This document shows positions 23,085-30,323 of a DNA stretch of 48,659 bases, in pieces; positions within the stretch are counted from its first letter, which is position 1; each line of letters opens with the position of its first letter. The notes under the pieces were generated by a model. The model made no database searches and was not told the DNA's origin. It worked only from the letters and a program-made list of their open reading frames with translations. Source of the stretch: a virus; the IMG/VR virus record IMGVR_UViG_3300013133_000009, positions 1 to 48,659 of that record, one strand, 5' to 3'. The translations under genes and the position numbers were made by a program.

Positions 23085-24425
23085 ATGTATCAATCCACTA
23101 ATACCTTTCCTCGGAGTCATAAGCTTAACGATAAACTCCTTACTAAAGAAGAGGAAGTAGACCTTTTTTTTAATATGGAAGTATATGAAAATGAAATGTT
23201 ATCCTTATATTATAAAAATGAAGCTTTACAAAAGGAGCTTAGTTCGTTCTTAGAAAGTTGTGAAGAGGGTACTTATAGTGAGTGGGTTCGTCCTTGTAAA
23301 GAAGAAACACTCTCTCCAGAAGAATTGAATGAAAAAGTTTTTGATACTTTGAACTCTTATTTGGTTAGCAAAGATTCACTTGAAGAAGTTAGTAAAAATC
23401 TTTTAGATTTAAATTTAAATCCTAAATTTTTTATAGATGTGAATAAGTATCTTTTTAAACGATATAAAGAGGTTATGACTTTAACTGAAAAGATTAAAGA
23501 AGTATTTGTAGAGTTAAATGTTGTTGAAGAATATGAATATTTTTATTTTTTACATAAACATACAAATAACAAAGATTTGCCCCCAGCTATTATTAATCTA
23601 TTAACGCAACAAAATACAAACCTTGAAGATTTATATAATTCTCCCTACTCCAATCCACATTTCTTAAATACTTTTAAAACAGCTATAGAAAAGTTAAAAA
23701 TCTTTTCAATGAAAGTTGAAGCCATAAAACAGAAATTAATTTATAAAAATTTACGATTAGTATTCTCTAGGGCAATTCGTTTTAAAAATAGGGGGTTAGA
23801 TTTAGATGATTTGAGACAAGAGGGAAGTCTTGGACTCATGAAGGCTATAGATAAGTTTAATTATAAGTTGGGTTGGAAATTCTCTACCTACTCTACTTAT
23901 TGGATAGATTTAGCTATTTCCAGAGCTATCTACAACAAATCTGACATAATTAGAATCCCTGTTTACATGAGAGAAGTATTAAATAAGATTACTAGATATA
24001 CTAGAGAGTTTGTATTAGAAAACGATAGAGAGCCTACCGATTCAGAATTAGCAAATCTTATCAAAGTTCCCATAAGTAAGATAAAAAAAGCTAGACAAAT
24101 CAATACAGAAATTATATTTTTATCAGCCCTAGATACTACTATTTTTGAAGAAGATCGCATTGGGGAAGAAGTGTTTGATCCAGCCCAAAAAGACATTTAC
24201 GCTGAGGTTTTAAAACTTACACTTTTACAAAAAGTTAAAGAAGAATTATCTAAACTATCCCCGCATAGTGAAAAATTAATTAGGCTTAGGTTTGGGATAG
24301 GGGAATCTGAGACCCAAAATATTGGAGTTCTCAGCCAATTATATAATGTAGATGAGGAAGATCTTTCAATTATTCAGGAAAAAATAGTAGAAGATTTTCA
24401 AAATCCTTCTACAAAACTTAAATGA
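23085..24425 (+). CDS. Sigma-70-family RNA polymerase sigma factor
   Basis: 446 residues with full primary-type architecture. Region 1.2 (about 18-40) begins LLTKEEEVDLFF. An extended non-conserved segment is followed by region 2 (about 214-288), with DLDDLRQEGSLGLMKAIDKF and GWKFSTYSTYWIDLAISRAI. Region 3 (about 290-345) includes IPVYMREVLNKI, the part that reads an extended -10. Region 4 (about 384-440) starts ELSKLSPHSEKLIRLRFGIG. Its recognition helix reads VDEEDLSIIQEKI instead of the usual V-T-R-E-R-I-R-Q-I-E, so the basic -35 contacts are gone. It would redirect host core polymerase, probably to late genes. Placement inside the neck genes is unusual. Confidence 0.88.
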   Translation: MYQSTNTFPRSHKLNDKLLTKEEEVDLFFNMEVYENEMLSLYYKNEALQKELSSFLESCEEGTYSEWVRPCKEETLSPEELNEKVFDTLNSYLVSKDSLEEVSKNLLDLNLNPKFFIDVNKYLFKRYKEVMTLTEKIKEVFVELNVVEEYEYFYFLHKHTNNKDLPPAIINLLTQQNTNLEDLYNSPYSNPHFLNTFKTAIEKLKIFSMKVEAIKQKLIYKNLRLVFSRAIRFKNRGLDLDDLRQEGSLGLMKAIDKFNYKLGWKFSTYSTYWIDLAISRAIYNKSDIIRIPVYMREVLNKITRYTREFVLENDREPTDSELANLIKVPISKIKKARQINTEIIFLSALDTTIFEEDRIGEEVFDPAQKDIYAEVLKLTLLQKVKEELSKLSPHSEKLIRLRFGIGESETQNIGVLSQLYNVDEEDLSIIQEKIVEDFQNPSTKLK

Positions 24426-24431
24426 TATAAT
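24423..24431 (+). promoter_or_regulatory. Extended -10 promoter (TGA-TATAAT), no -35
   Basis: TG-A-TATAAT with the hexamer at 24426-24431, overlapping the sigma-factor stop. The -35 position reads ATCCTT. The next ATG (24436) lies five bases after the hexamer, so a transcript from here would have essentially no leader. Confidence 0.6.
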
Positions 24432-24435
24432 TATA

Positions 24436-24654
24436 ATGTATATCAGTCCCTTAGAGAAAGATGTATTACGAGAAGTTTTTTTACTAAGCGGGGGTTGTAA
24501 TAAAGAAGTTTGTATTAGTCAACTTACTGAATTTAGCTTACTTTTAGTTTCGGGGTTGGTTAAACAAAAGTTATTATTACTTATCCCCCCCAATCACATA
24601 ACACTAACTCCTGTAGCTTTAAATTGGGTTGAAAAGAGAATTGGCAGAATTTAA
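24436..24654 (+). CDS. Small protein, possibly winged-helix-like; possible leaderless gene
   Basis: 72 residues. Two helices (PLEKDVLREVFLLSG, then CISQLTEFSLLLVSGLVKQK) and a short beta hairpin (LLLLIPPNHITLTPVAL) would fit a small winged helix, but no family is recognised. No ribosome site precedes the ATG; the -10 hexamer ends only four bases before it. It lies between sigma factor and a tail-completion gene and overlaps the latter by about 26 nt. A regulatory partner of the sigma factor is an attractive but unsupported idea. Confidence 0.5.
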   Translation: MYISPLEKDVLREVFLLSGGCNKEVCISQLTEFSLLLVSGLVKQKLLLLIPPNHITLTPVALNWVEKRIGRI

Positions 24655-25399
24655 TATAAATTTTATGGCACAGGGGTTGGGGAAAAACATAGAAACCCTT
24701 GCTTATGAGGTGGAACAAGACTTACAGGCGGCTATTGAAGGTATAGCTAATGCTGCATACTCTAAGATTGTCATGGGTGCTCAAGAAAAATTAAATTCTA
24801 CTAGAGTTGACTATCTAAATGCGTTGTCGTTTGATAAGATTGGAGAGTTGGATTATATTATTAGTTTAAAGGATGATGGGATAGTAAATGCTTTAGAGGT
24901 TGGGGCTCCAGGATATAATTTAACAGATAAATTATTAAAATCCCAAGCGAGAGTATCAGCAGGGCCTAGAGTAGGCCAACCGTGGGTGCAACAAGGCAAG
25001 AACGGGAAGTATGCACACGTTCCTAACCAACATCGACCATATGCTAAAAACTCTAAATCATCTTCCCTAAAACTAGTTCTGGAGAAAGTCACTGTTTTTA
25101 ATGCCCAAGGATTGCGTCAAAGTATTCTTAAAACTTTTAAAGATGCTTCTGGAAAAATTATAGAGGGTAAGGCTGCGGTTGCTAAAGGCCCAGTCTCAAA
25201 TTTATTTAACTTGACTAAATATCAATATATTCATGGGTCTGAAACGAATCAAAGGGTTAGTTCCCTGTATTACACTTTTAGGACTACTTCTGAAAATGGT
25301 ACAGCTTGGTGGCACCCAGGGTTTAAAGGTTTACATTTATTTGCTGAAGCCGAAAAATGGGTGGAAGCAGAAATTCAACGAGTATTAGCGAGTTTATAA
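24629..25399 (+). CDS. Putative neck/tail-completion protein (HK97 gp10-like)
   Basis: 256 residues from a TTG at 24629; an in-frame TTG at 24641 and an ATG at 24665 are alternatives, none with a clear ribosome site, so coupling to the overlapping upstream gene is likely. The N-terminus is helical. A central basic loop (NQHRPYAKNSKSSSLKL) and the end GTAWWHPGFKGLHLFAEAEK, followed by a final helix, resemble the gp10-type tail-completion family, whose C-terminus often reads W-x-HPG-...-A. It lies immediately before a second tail-completion gene and the sheath. Confidence 0.5.
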   Translation: MKRELAEFNINFMAQGLGKNIETLAYEVEQDLQAAIEGIANAAYSKIVMGAQEKLNSTRVDYLNALSFDKIGELDYIISLKDDGIVNALEVGAPGYNLTDKLLKSQARVSAGPRVGQPWVQQGKNGKYAHVPNQHRPYAKNSKSSSLKLVLEKVTVFNAQGLRQSILKTFKDASGKIIEGKAAVAKGPVSNLFNLTKYQYIHGSETNQRVSSLYYTFRTTSENGTAWWHPGFKGLHLFAEAEKWVEAEIQRVLASL

Positions 25400-26352
25400 T
25401 GGCTTTCATTTTTCCAGAATTAGTAATCGAATCCGTACTTAGAGAGGGTTTTGATAGTCTTCAAGCTACCCCTACTCTTATAGATGATGTTTTTGGAACC
25501 TTCACAGAGCCGTATTTAGTGTCTAAGTATGGAGTCCCAGAATTAAATCGGATTAAAAATGAGATTCTTAACGATGTATCCTTTGTACACTCATTTCCCA
25601 CAGCAGAAACTAAAACTCCATGTGTATCCATACAACTTCTGAGTGACGATGAAGATGTGAGATTAGCATCTTTAGATGATTACCACGGGATAGTAGAAGA
25701 GGCTATCACTGATCCAATCACTTTAGCGGGGCTTATCATAGTAAATAACTTTACGCCAACTTCTTATGACGCCACTACTGGGACGGTCTATGTTTCAGAT
25801 TCTGTGAATCTATCTACTATTCACGCCAACCACGTTTTTGAAGATGTGAACCAAGACGAGTTTATAATCACTGGAGGGATCATAAATACTCTAGGGGCCA
25901 AACAATTTCAAATAGACGCAGGATCAACCCCTAATATTGTGGGTTTTTGTGATATAAAATCTGGAATCAATTTTACGAGAAATGAAATCAGGGGTTTAGT
26001 TAGTAATGTTAAAGTGTTGTTGGGGGTTCATACAAAAGAACCCCTTTTTACGAAGTTTCTTTATACTTTAGTTAAATACTTTATCCTTTCTAGAAAAAAA
26101 GATTTATTAAATAGGTGTTTTTTTGGTACTACCTTCCAAGGATCTGATTTTGCTAGAAATATGGATTACCAAGCGGATTTACTCTACACCAGATTTTTAA
26201 CTATTAGTGGAAAAGTGGAAGACAATTGGTTAGCTGATTCTATCCAAATTACTGATAATGTTGAGTCTGTAGTTTTGATTGATAGGGATGTAGCTGACGC
26301 TGCAACTCTTGGAATAGAAGATTTTACAATACAACCAGATGATAATGCTTAA
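25399..26352 (+). CDS. Putative tail terminator/neck protein
   Basis: 317 residues from the ATG that overlaps the previous stop (TAATG); an upstream in-frame GTG at 25357 would lie inside the preceding gene. It begins MAFIFPELVIESVLREGF. Size and position directly upstream of the sheath gene suit a protein that caps or completes the contractile tail. The sequence is mixed alpha/beta with a hydrophobic middle (LFTKFLYTLVKYFIL). There is no firm family match; a baseplate or neck protein is the alternative. Confidence 0.5.
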   Translation: MAFIFPELVIESVLREGFDSLQATPTLIDDVFGTFTEPYLVSKYGVPELNRIKNEILNDVSFVHSFPTAETKTPCVSIQLLSDDEDVRLASLDDYHGIVEEAITDPITLAGLIIVNNFTPTSYDATTGTVYVSDSVNLSTIHANHVFEDVNQDEFIITGGIINTLGAKQFQIDAGSTPNIVGFCDIKSGINFTRNEIRGLVSNVKVLLGVHTKEPLFTKFLYTLVKYFILSRKKDLLNRCFFGTTFQGSDFARNMDYQADLLYTRFLTISGKVEDNWLADSIQITDNVESVVLIDRDVADAATLGIEDFTIQPDDNA

Positions 26353-26355
26353 ATA

Positions 26356-26364
26356 TGTTATAAT
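26356..26364 (+). promoter_or_regulatory. Extended -10 promoter (TGT-TATAAT), no -35
   Basis: TG-T-TATAAT with the hexamer at 26359-26364. The -35 position reads CAGATG. The expected start, seven bases after the hexamer, is 26371, which is the A of the next ATG. Confidence 0.65.
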
Positions 26365-26370
26365 TGAAAT

Positions 26371-26571
26371 ATGAGTAAAAAGAGTAAAATTAAGTTTAAA
26401 AGAGAACCAGTAGAAGCAAACAAAACTTTTTTGATTTGGTTTCATAAAGCTGTTTTAGAAAAGAAAATCCGCAGAGATCAACAACAAGAGGTGGAAATTT
26501 TCTTTAAATCACAAGGATTGTCAGGAACAGAAACACTTGAATGTTATGATTCTTGTCTTCAAAAATACTAA
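26371..26571 (+). CDS. Small basic protein, probable leaderless gene
   Basis: 66 residues, very basic at its N-terminus (MSKKSKIKFKREPVEANK), then helical. Not recognised. The predicted transcription start coincides with the ATG and there is no ribosome site, so it is a candidate leaderless mRNA. It lies just upstream of the sheath gene, which has its own GAGAG ribosome site 22 nt after this stop codon. The function is unknown. Confidence 0.55.
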   Translation: MSKKSKIKFKREPVEANKTFLIWFHKAVLEKKIRRDQQQEVEIFFKSQGLSGTETLECYDSCLQKY

Positions 26572-26592
26572 TAATTGAGAGTTAATTAAAAA

Positions 26593-28455
26593 ATGGCAAT
26601 TAAAAAATCTTTCGGTGGAGCTAGCATTCTAAAGCCTGGGGTTTATTCTCTGACTAAGGTGGACAATACCGCTGGATCATCATTAGAAAGTAATGATACC
26701 TTATTTTTAGTGGGAGAATCTACTAAAGGGGCTCCGGGGGATGTAGAGGGAATTACTGTGTTTAGAGCAGCTCAATTAAGCTCTCTCATTGCTAAGTATG
26801 GGTCAGGCCCGATTGTTGATTGTGCTTTAGCAGCTACTAGACCATCTAAAACACCAGGAGTTAATGGTGCTGGGCGTTTTATGATATGGAAAACCAATTC
26901 TAGTACTCAAGCTTCTAGAACACTTTTAGAAGCCACTGCTACTAACCCGCTTTTTGTAGTTAAAGATAGAGCTTGGGGTGTAGAGGGTAATAATCTTTCT
27001 ATTACCATTGCAAATGGAACTACTAGCTTACAAAAACTTATTACTATTAACAAGTTGAATGATACTGTAGAAAGCCTGGGAGAAAACGCAGCTCAGCAAG
27101 TTACTACCATAGATTATACAGGTAATGCAACTACGGCAGCTTTAGTAATTTCTGGAGTATCTGAAGCGGCTAAAACCCTAACTACTACTTTAGCTGGGGA
27201 TCAAACAGACGGTTCTGTTAATCTAAGCATTTCTCTCAGCTCTTATAATATAAAAGAATTAGTAGATTTTATCAATGCTCAAGTAGGATACTTAGCTACC
27301 TTAGTAACTACTACTTTAGCAGCTAAAAAAGCAGTAGAGTTAGACTCTATCGCATCTACCAGCATTCTCTCCCCCCTAACGTTATATAGGCTTCAATACG
27401 AAATTTTAGAGATAATCAATTCTGATTCTAATAGAGTAGAAGCTACTTTAGCTACTACCCCAGTTATTGGATTACCAGTTAACGTTACAAATGTGTTTTT
27501 AACTGGAGGTGCTTTAGGTGCTTCTGTAAACTCTGATTTCTCTAATGGCTTTAGTGCTTCTTTGGCCGAAGATTGGAATGTAGTAATTCCTTGTATTTCT
27601 CAAAATGCGACCTCAGATATTACTTTGGGAGTAACTGACGCAGGATCTACTTATACTATTGCTAGTGTCCTTGCAGCTGCATCTTCTCATTTGGCTGTGA
27701 GAGGCTCTATTAAGAATCGAAAAGAGGCTCAGGGCATGGGGGGCTTCAGATCTACTACTAAATCAGCTGCTTATAACCAAGCTGGAACTATGGGAGATTT
27801 TCAATTCCAATTGGCAATTCAAGACGTCCAAATCATAGATGCTCTAGGTAATTCTGTTTGGAAACAGCCGCACGTCAAAGCTGCGCTAGATGCTGGGATT
27901 AGATTAGGAACCCCAGTAGGGGAGCCACTGACCCATAAATTCCTGAATGTATTAAATGTGGGCCATGCAGTTAATCCAGTAACTGGAGTACCATTGGGAG
28001 ATTTCAACCCCAATTTAGATGTGGAAGAAGCCATTGAAGCTGGTATCCTTTTTGTAGAAAAAGTTGGGGGTGGTTGGAGAGTTGTTGTTGACAACACTAC
28101 TTATGCCATTGACTCATCTTTCGTTTATAACCGTGGTTCAGTAGTAGAAGCTGCACAATTTGTTGCAAAAACTATTAGAAAGGAAGTTGAAGCTAATTTT
28201 GTTGGAAAGAAAGTCTCTAATGGGCAAGCTTCTTCTATTAAAACTTTTGTAAGAAGCATTCTTATAAGTTTAAACGCTCCTGAAGTGAACATTATTACTG
28301 CTAGTGATGATGCTCCACAAGGTTTCAGAGAAGATACTTTTGTAGTAACTCAAAGTGGAAACACCACTAATATACAAATTCACATTAAACCAGTACAGGG
28401 TCAAGACTTCGTATTTATCGATATAACTGCTGGTGATATTAGTCAGGCTGCTTAA
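26593..28455 (+). CDS. Tail sheath protein
   Basis: 620 residues. Contractile-tail sheath subunit whose rearrangement drives the tube into the host. The N-terminus has the family layout: LKPGVYSLTKVDNTAGSSLE, then NDTLFLVGESTKGAPGDVEG and FRAAQLSSLIAKYGSGP. The C-terminal domain contains EAAQFVAKTIRKEVEANFVG, then NTTNIQIHIKPVQGQDFVFI. It is followed at once by a small gene and the tube gene. The stop overlaps the next ATG (TAATG). The size is within the range of larger sheath proteins. Confidence 0.9.
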   Translation: MAIKKSFGGASILKPGVYSLTKVDNTAGSSLESNDTLFLVGESTKGAPGDVEGITVFRAAQLSSLIAKYGSGPIVDCALAATRPSKTPGVNGAGRFMIWKTNSSTQASRTLLEATATNPLFVVKDRAWGVEGNNLSITIANGTTSLQKLITINKLNDTVESLGENAAQQVTTIDYTGNATTAALVISGVSEAAKTLTTTLAGDQTDGSVNLSISLSSYNIKELVDFINAQVGYLATLVTTTLAAKKAVELDSIASTSILSPLTLYRLQYEILEIINSDSNRVEATLATTPVIGLPVNVTNVFLTGGALGASVNSDFSNGFSASLAEDWNVVIPCISQNATSDITLGVTDAGSTYTIASVLAAASSHLAVRGSIKNRKEAQGMGGFRSTTKSAAYNQAGTMGDFQFQLAIQDVQIIDALGNSVWKQPHVKAALDAGIRLGTPVGEPLTHKFLNVLNVGHAVNPVTGVPLGDFNPNLDVEEAIEAGILFVEKVGGGWRVVVDNTTYAIDSSFVYNRGSVVEAAQFVAKTIRKEVEANFVGKKVSNGQASSIKTFVRSILISLNAPEVNIITASDDAPQGFREDTFVVTQSGNTTNIQIHIKPVQGQDFVFIDITAGDISQAA

Positions 28456-28955
28456 TGAAAAACGTAGAGTGGGGGGAAACCCCCCAACCTAAGAGTAAGT
28501 TTCAAAGATTGTCTATCACAGAACAAGTAAATGCTAGGCAAGAAGCTATAGATTTAGCTAAGGCCAAAGCTACTTTGTTTCAACAATTATTACCACACTT
28601 AGCAACAGAACTATTTAATAAGATTCAACAAGGGCAACCAATACAAGTCTTAAAAAGTTTTGCGTATGTTACGGAAGGGATAGAAGCTGATGATGATGAT
28701 GGTTTTTATAAAGTTAATAAAAATACTCCCGAGTTTAAAAATATAACTAAAACAATCCAAGCCGGTAATCAGTTAAAGTTCATAGAGTTAGAAAAACACA
28801 TGAATAAATTGTGGTTTTCTGATTCTGAAGGAAAATTAGTAGATATTACTATTGGGGACTCTGTAGGTTATAACAACCTTTTAACCCAAACCGATATTTA
28901 TCCTAGTGTGATAAAATCTTTAAAAGACACTTTAGAAGAAGATATTAATCAATGA
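28455..28955 (+). CDS. Protein of unknown function between sheath and tube
   Basis: 166 residues, not recognised. The N-terminal third is helical (VNARQEAIDLAKAKATLFQQ). An acidic middle (EGIEADDDDGFYK) is followed by another helix. No metal site or membrane segment. It overlaps the sheath stop by one base and the tube start by four (ATGA), so the three are made together; an accessory tail or tail-assembly role is inferred. Confidence 0.55.
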   Translation: MKNVEWGETPQPKSKFQRLSITEQVNARQEAIDLAKAKATLFQQLLPHLATELFNKIQQGQPIQVLKSFAYVTEGIEADDDDGFYKVNKNTPEFKNITKTIQAGNQLKFIELEKHMNKLWFSDSEGKLVDITIGDSVGYNNLLTQTDIYPSVIKSLKDTLEEDINQ

Positions 28956-29359
28956 CTAAAACGTTAGCCGGTGCCAAAGCATCCTTAAAATTAAATGGAA
29001 CAAAAGTAGCGTTTGTGGGTGGAGTCAACATTGACCACCAAAATCAACTTACTCGAATTGACGTTCTAGACCAACTCACTTCTGCTGAACTTGCAGAAAC
29101 TGGGCATGTTGCAAGCTTTTCTGTTACTTTATTCAAGATAGACGAAAATACAGCTAATATTCTTGGGTTAGATCCTAGAAACATAGATGATATTCTAACC
29201 CAGCCAGATTTAGTGATGGAGATCTATAATCGTATAGATGATACCGTAGCGTATGAAATGACTGGAGTCAAGTTTGCTGGAGGCTCAGGCTCACTTGACG
29301 CACGAGGAGTTTGGTCAGGAACGTGGAATTTTGAAGGAATTAGGGGTTTTGGGATATAA
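28952..29359 (+). CDS. Tail tube protein
   Basis: 135 residues, the normal size for an inner tail-tube subunit. It begins AGAKASLKLNGTKVAFVGGV and continues with beta strands (GHVASFSVTLFKIDE). The end, GSLDARGVWSGTWNFEGIRG, is typical of tubes in contractile-tailed phages of the XkdM type. Its position directly after the sheath gene and before a strong terminator, giving the sheath and tube a shared transcript, supports the call. Start at an ATG overlapping the preceding stop. Confidence 0.82.
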   Translation: MTKTLAGAKASLKLNGTKVAFVGGVNIDHQNQLTRIDVLDQLTSAELAETGHVASFSVTLFKIDENTANILGLDPRNIDDILTQPDLVMEIYNRIDDTVAYEMTGVKFAGGSGSLDARGVWSGTWNFEGIRGFGI

Positions 29360-29404
29360 AATACTAATAATAATAAATCCTTAAAAGAAGAACAACAATA
29401 AATT

Positions 29405-29433
29405 AAAATCCCACCATTTGGTGGGATTTTTTT
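29405..29433 (+). terminator. Intrinsic terminator after tail tube gene
   Basis: ATCCCACC (29408-29415) pairs with GGTGGGAT (29420-29427) around a four-base loop, followed by seven Ts (to 29433). Flanking As upstream can extend the stem. A strong rho-independent terminator 48 nt after the tube stop. Confidence 0.93.
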
Positions 29434-29435
29434 AT

Positions 29436-29464
29436 TTGCAAAAAATAGAAGGGTTTGGTATACT
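29436..29464 (+). promoter_or_regulatory. Promoter (TTGCAA-17-TATACT, extended -10), tail operon
   Basis: TTGCAA (29436-29441), a 17-bp spacer ending in TGG, then TATACT (29459-29464). It lies directly after the terminator and drives the tape-measure and baseplate genes together with the second site at 29487. Confidence 0.65.
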
Positions 29465-29486
29465 TAAATGTGATAGACCGTAACAA

Positions 29487-29495
29487 TGATATAAT
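29487..29495 (+). promoter_or_regulatory. Second extended -10 promoter (TGA-TATAAT), no -35, tail operon
   Basis: TG-A-TATAAT with the hexamer at 29490-29495, 31 bp downstream of the first -10. The -35 position reads AATGTG. The expected start near 29502 precedes an AAGGA ribosome site and the ATG at 29519. Confidence 0.65.
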
Positions 29496-29518
29496 TTAAG
29501 TAATTAAGGAACAGTTGC

Positions 29519-29938
29519 ATGTCGTTTGAAGAAAAGTTTAAAAAATATATACCCCCAACCACGAATTTTTTTAGTGTAGATATACGAGGGGATACGACTA
29601 AATATCACTATACTGGAGATTTTACCAGTAAAATTCCTACTATGAAAGATAAGTCTTTGATTGGAAGACATAAGGGAGTGTTAAACTCGACTTTAGAGTT
29701 GGAAGCAGAGGTCCTAATTTTACACCACGTTTTAAGTTACTTGAAGTTTACTATTGTGGAGTCACCAACTTGGTGGAAAGAGTCCGATAGTGGTTATGAC
29801 CTTTATGATTTTAACGTTATTCAAAAAATATATGATGAAGTTTTAGCTTTTGAACAAGAATGGCAAAAAAAGATTTGGGGAGACCCAGAAGTACTCCAAT
29901 TGACAGACAAGGATATAGAGACGACTGGAAATACATAG
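29519..29938 (+). CDS. Putative tail assembly chaperone
   Basis: 139 residues, between the tube and tape-measure genes, where tailed phages encode tail assembly chaperones that coat the tape measure. The sequence is mixed, with a C-terminal helical stretch (NVIQKIYDEVLAFEQEWQKK). An in-frame A-AAA-AAG heptamer at 29866-29872 is a classic -1 slippery site, but the shifted frame ends after 27 codons at 29955 and does not fuse to the next gene. The next gene begins 2 nt after this stop. The call is based on position; there is no family motif. Confidence 0.55.
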   Translation: MSFEEKFKKYIPPTTNFFSVDIRGDTTKYHYTGDFTSKIPTMKDKSLIGRHKGVLNSTLELEAEVLILHHVLSYLKFTIVESPTWWKESDSGYDLYDFNVIQKIYDEVLAFEQEWQKKIWGDPEVLQLTDKDIETTGNT

Positions 29939-29939
29939 T

Positions 29940-30323
29940 ATGTTCAATAATTTAAAGAAAATAGCATACTTACTAGCAAAGGGGCCTCCCAAAGAGATTC
30001 CGTTGGAATTTAAAGATCTTTTACTCCAAGCTAAAACATACCTAGCGTTTACTTTAGGTTATTTATTGAAAGACCCCATTTGGGATCAGTACACAGAAGA
30101 AGAGTTAATAATTGAATTTTTTGCTCTGCAATTTTTCCACTCTAAAGAGTTTTCCGATGAATTTATTAATTCAGTAAACACGAAAACTGGAGAAGTACAA
30201 AATAATTTAGAAATTATAGATGATTTTTCTGACTGGGCTGATGCTCAAATTGAAAAAAATAAAAAAGAATTAGAGGGGGATGATTTTGAGTATATCCCAC
30301 CTCATTTGAAGGATAAGTCTTAA
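29940..30323 (+). CDS. Putative second tail assembly chaperone
   Basis: 127 residues, helical, with a hydrophobic N-terminal half (PLEFKDLLLQAKTYLAFTLG) and an acidic C-terminus (ELEGDDFEYIPPHLKDKS). It sits immediately upstream of the tape-measure gene and overlaps its ATG with its stop (TAATG). Tail chaperones often come as two overlapping or frameshifted products; here they are two separate ORFs. The role is inferred from position. Confidence 0.5.
   Translation: MFNNLKKIAYLLAKGPPKEIPLEFKDLLLQAKTYLAFTLGYLLKDPIWDQYTEEELIIEFFALQFFHSKEFSDEFINSVNTKTGEVQNNLEIIDDFSDWADAQIEKNKKELEGDDFEYIPPHLKDKS

Noticed and set aside
29850-29960. Programmed frameshift fusing the two tail chaperones
   Set aside because: The second gene is in the +1 frame. 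A -1 slip at the A-AAA-AAG site ends at 29955 in another frame, and the +1 frame has stops at about 29901 and 29916, so no simple fusion is possible.
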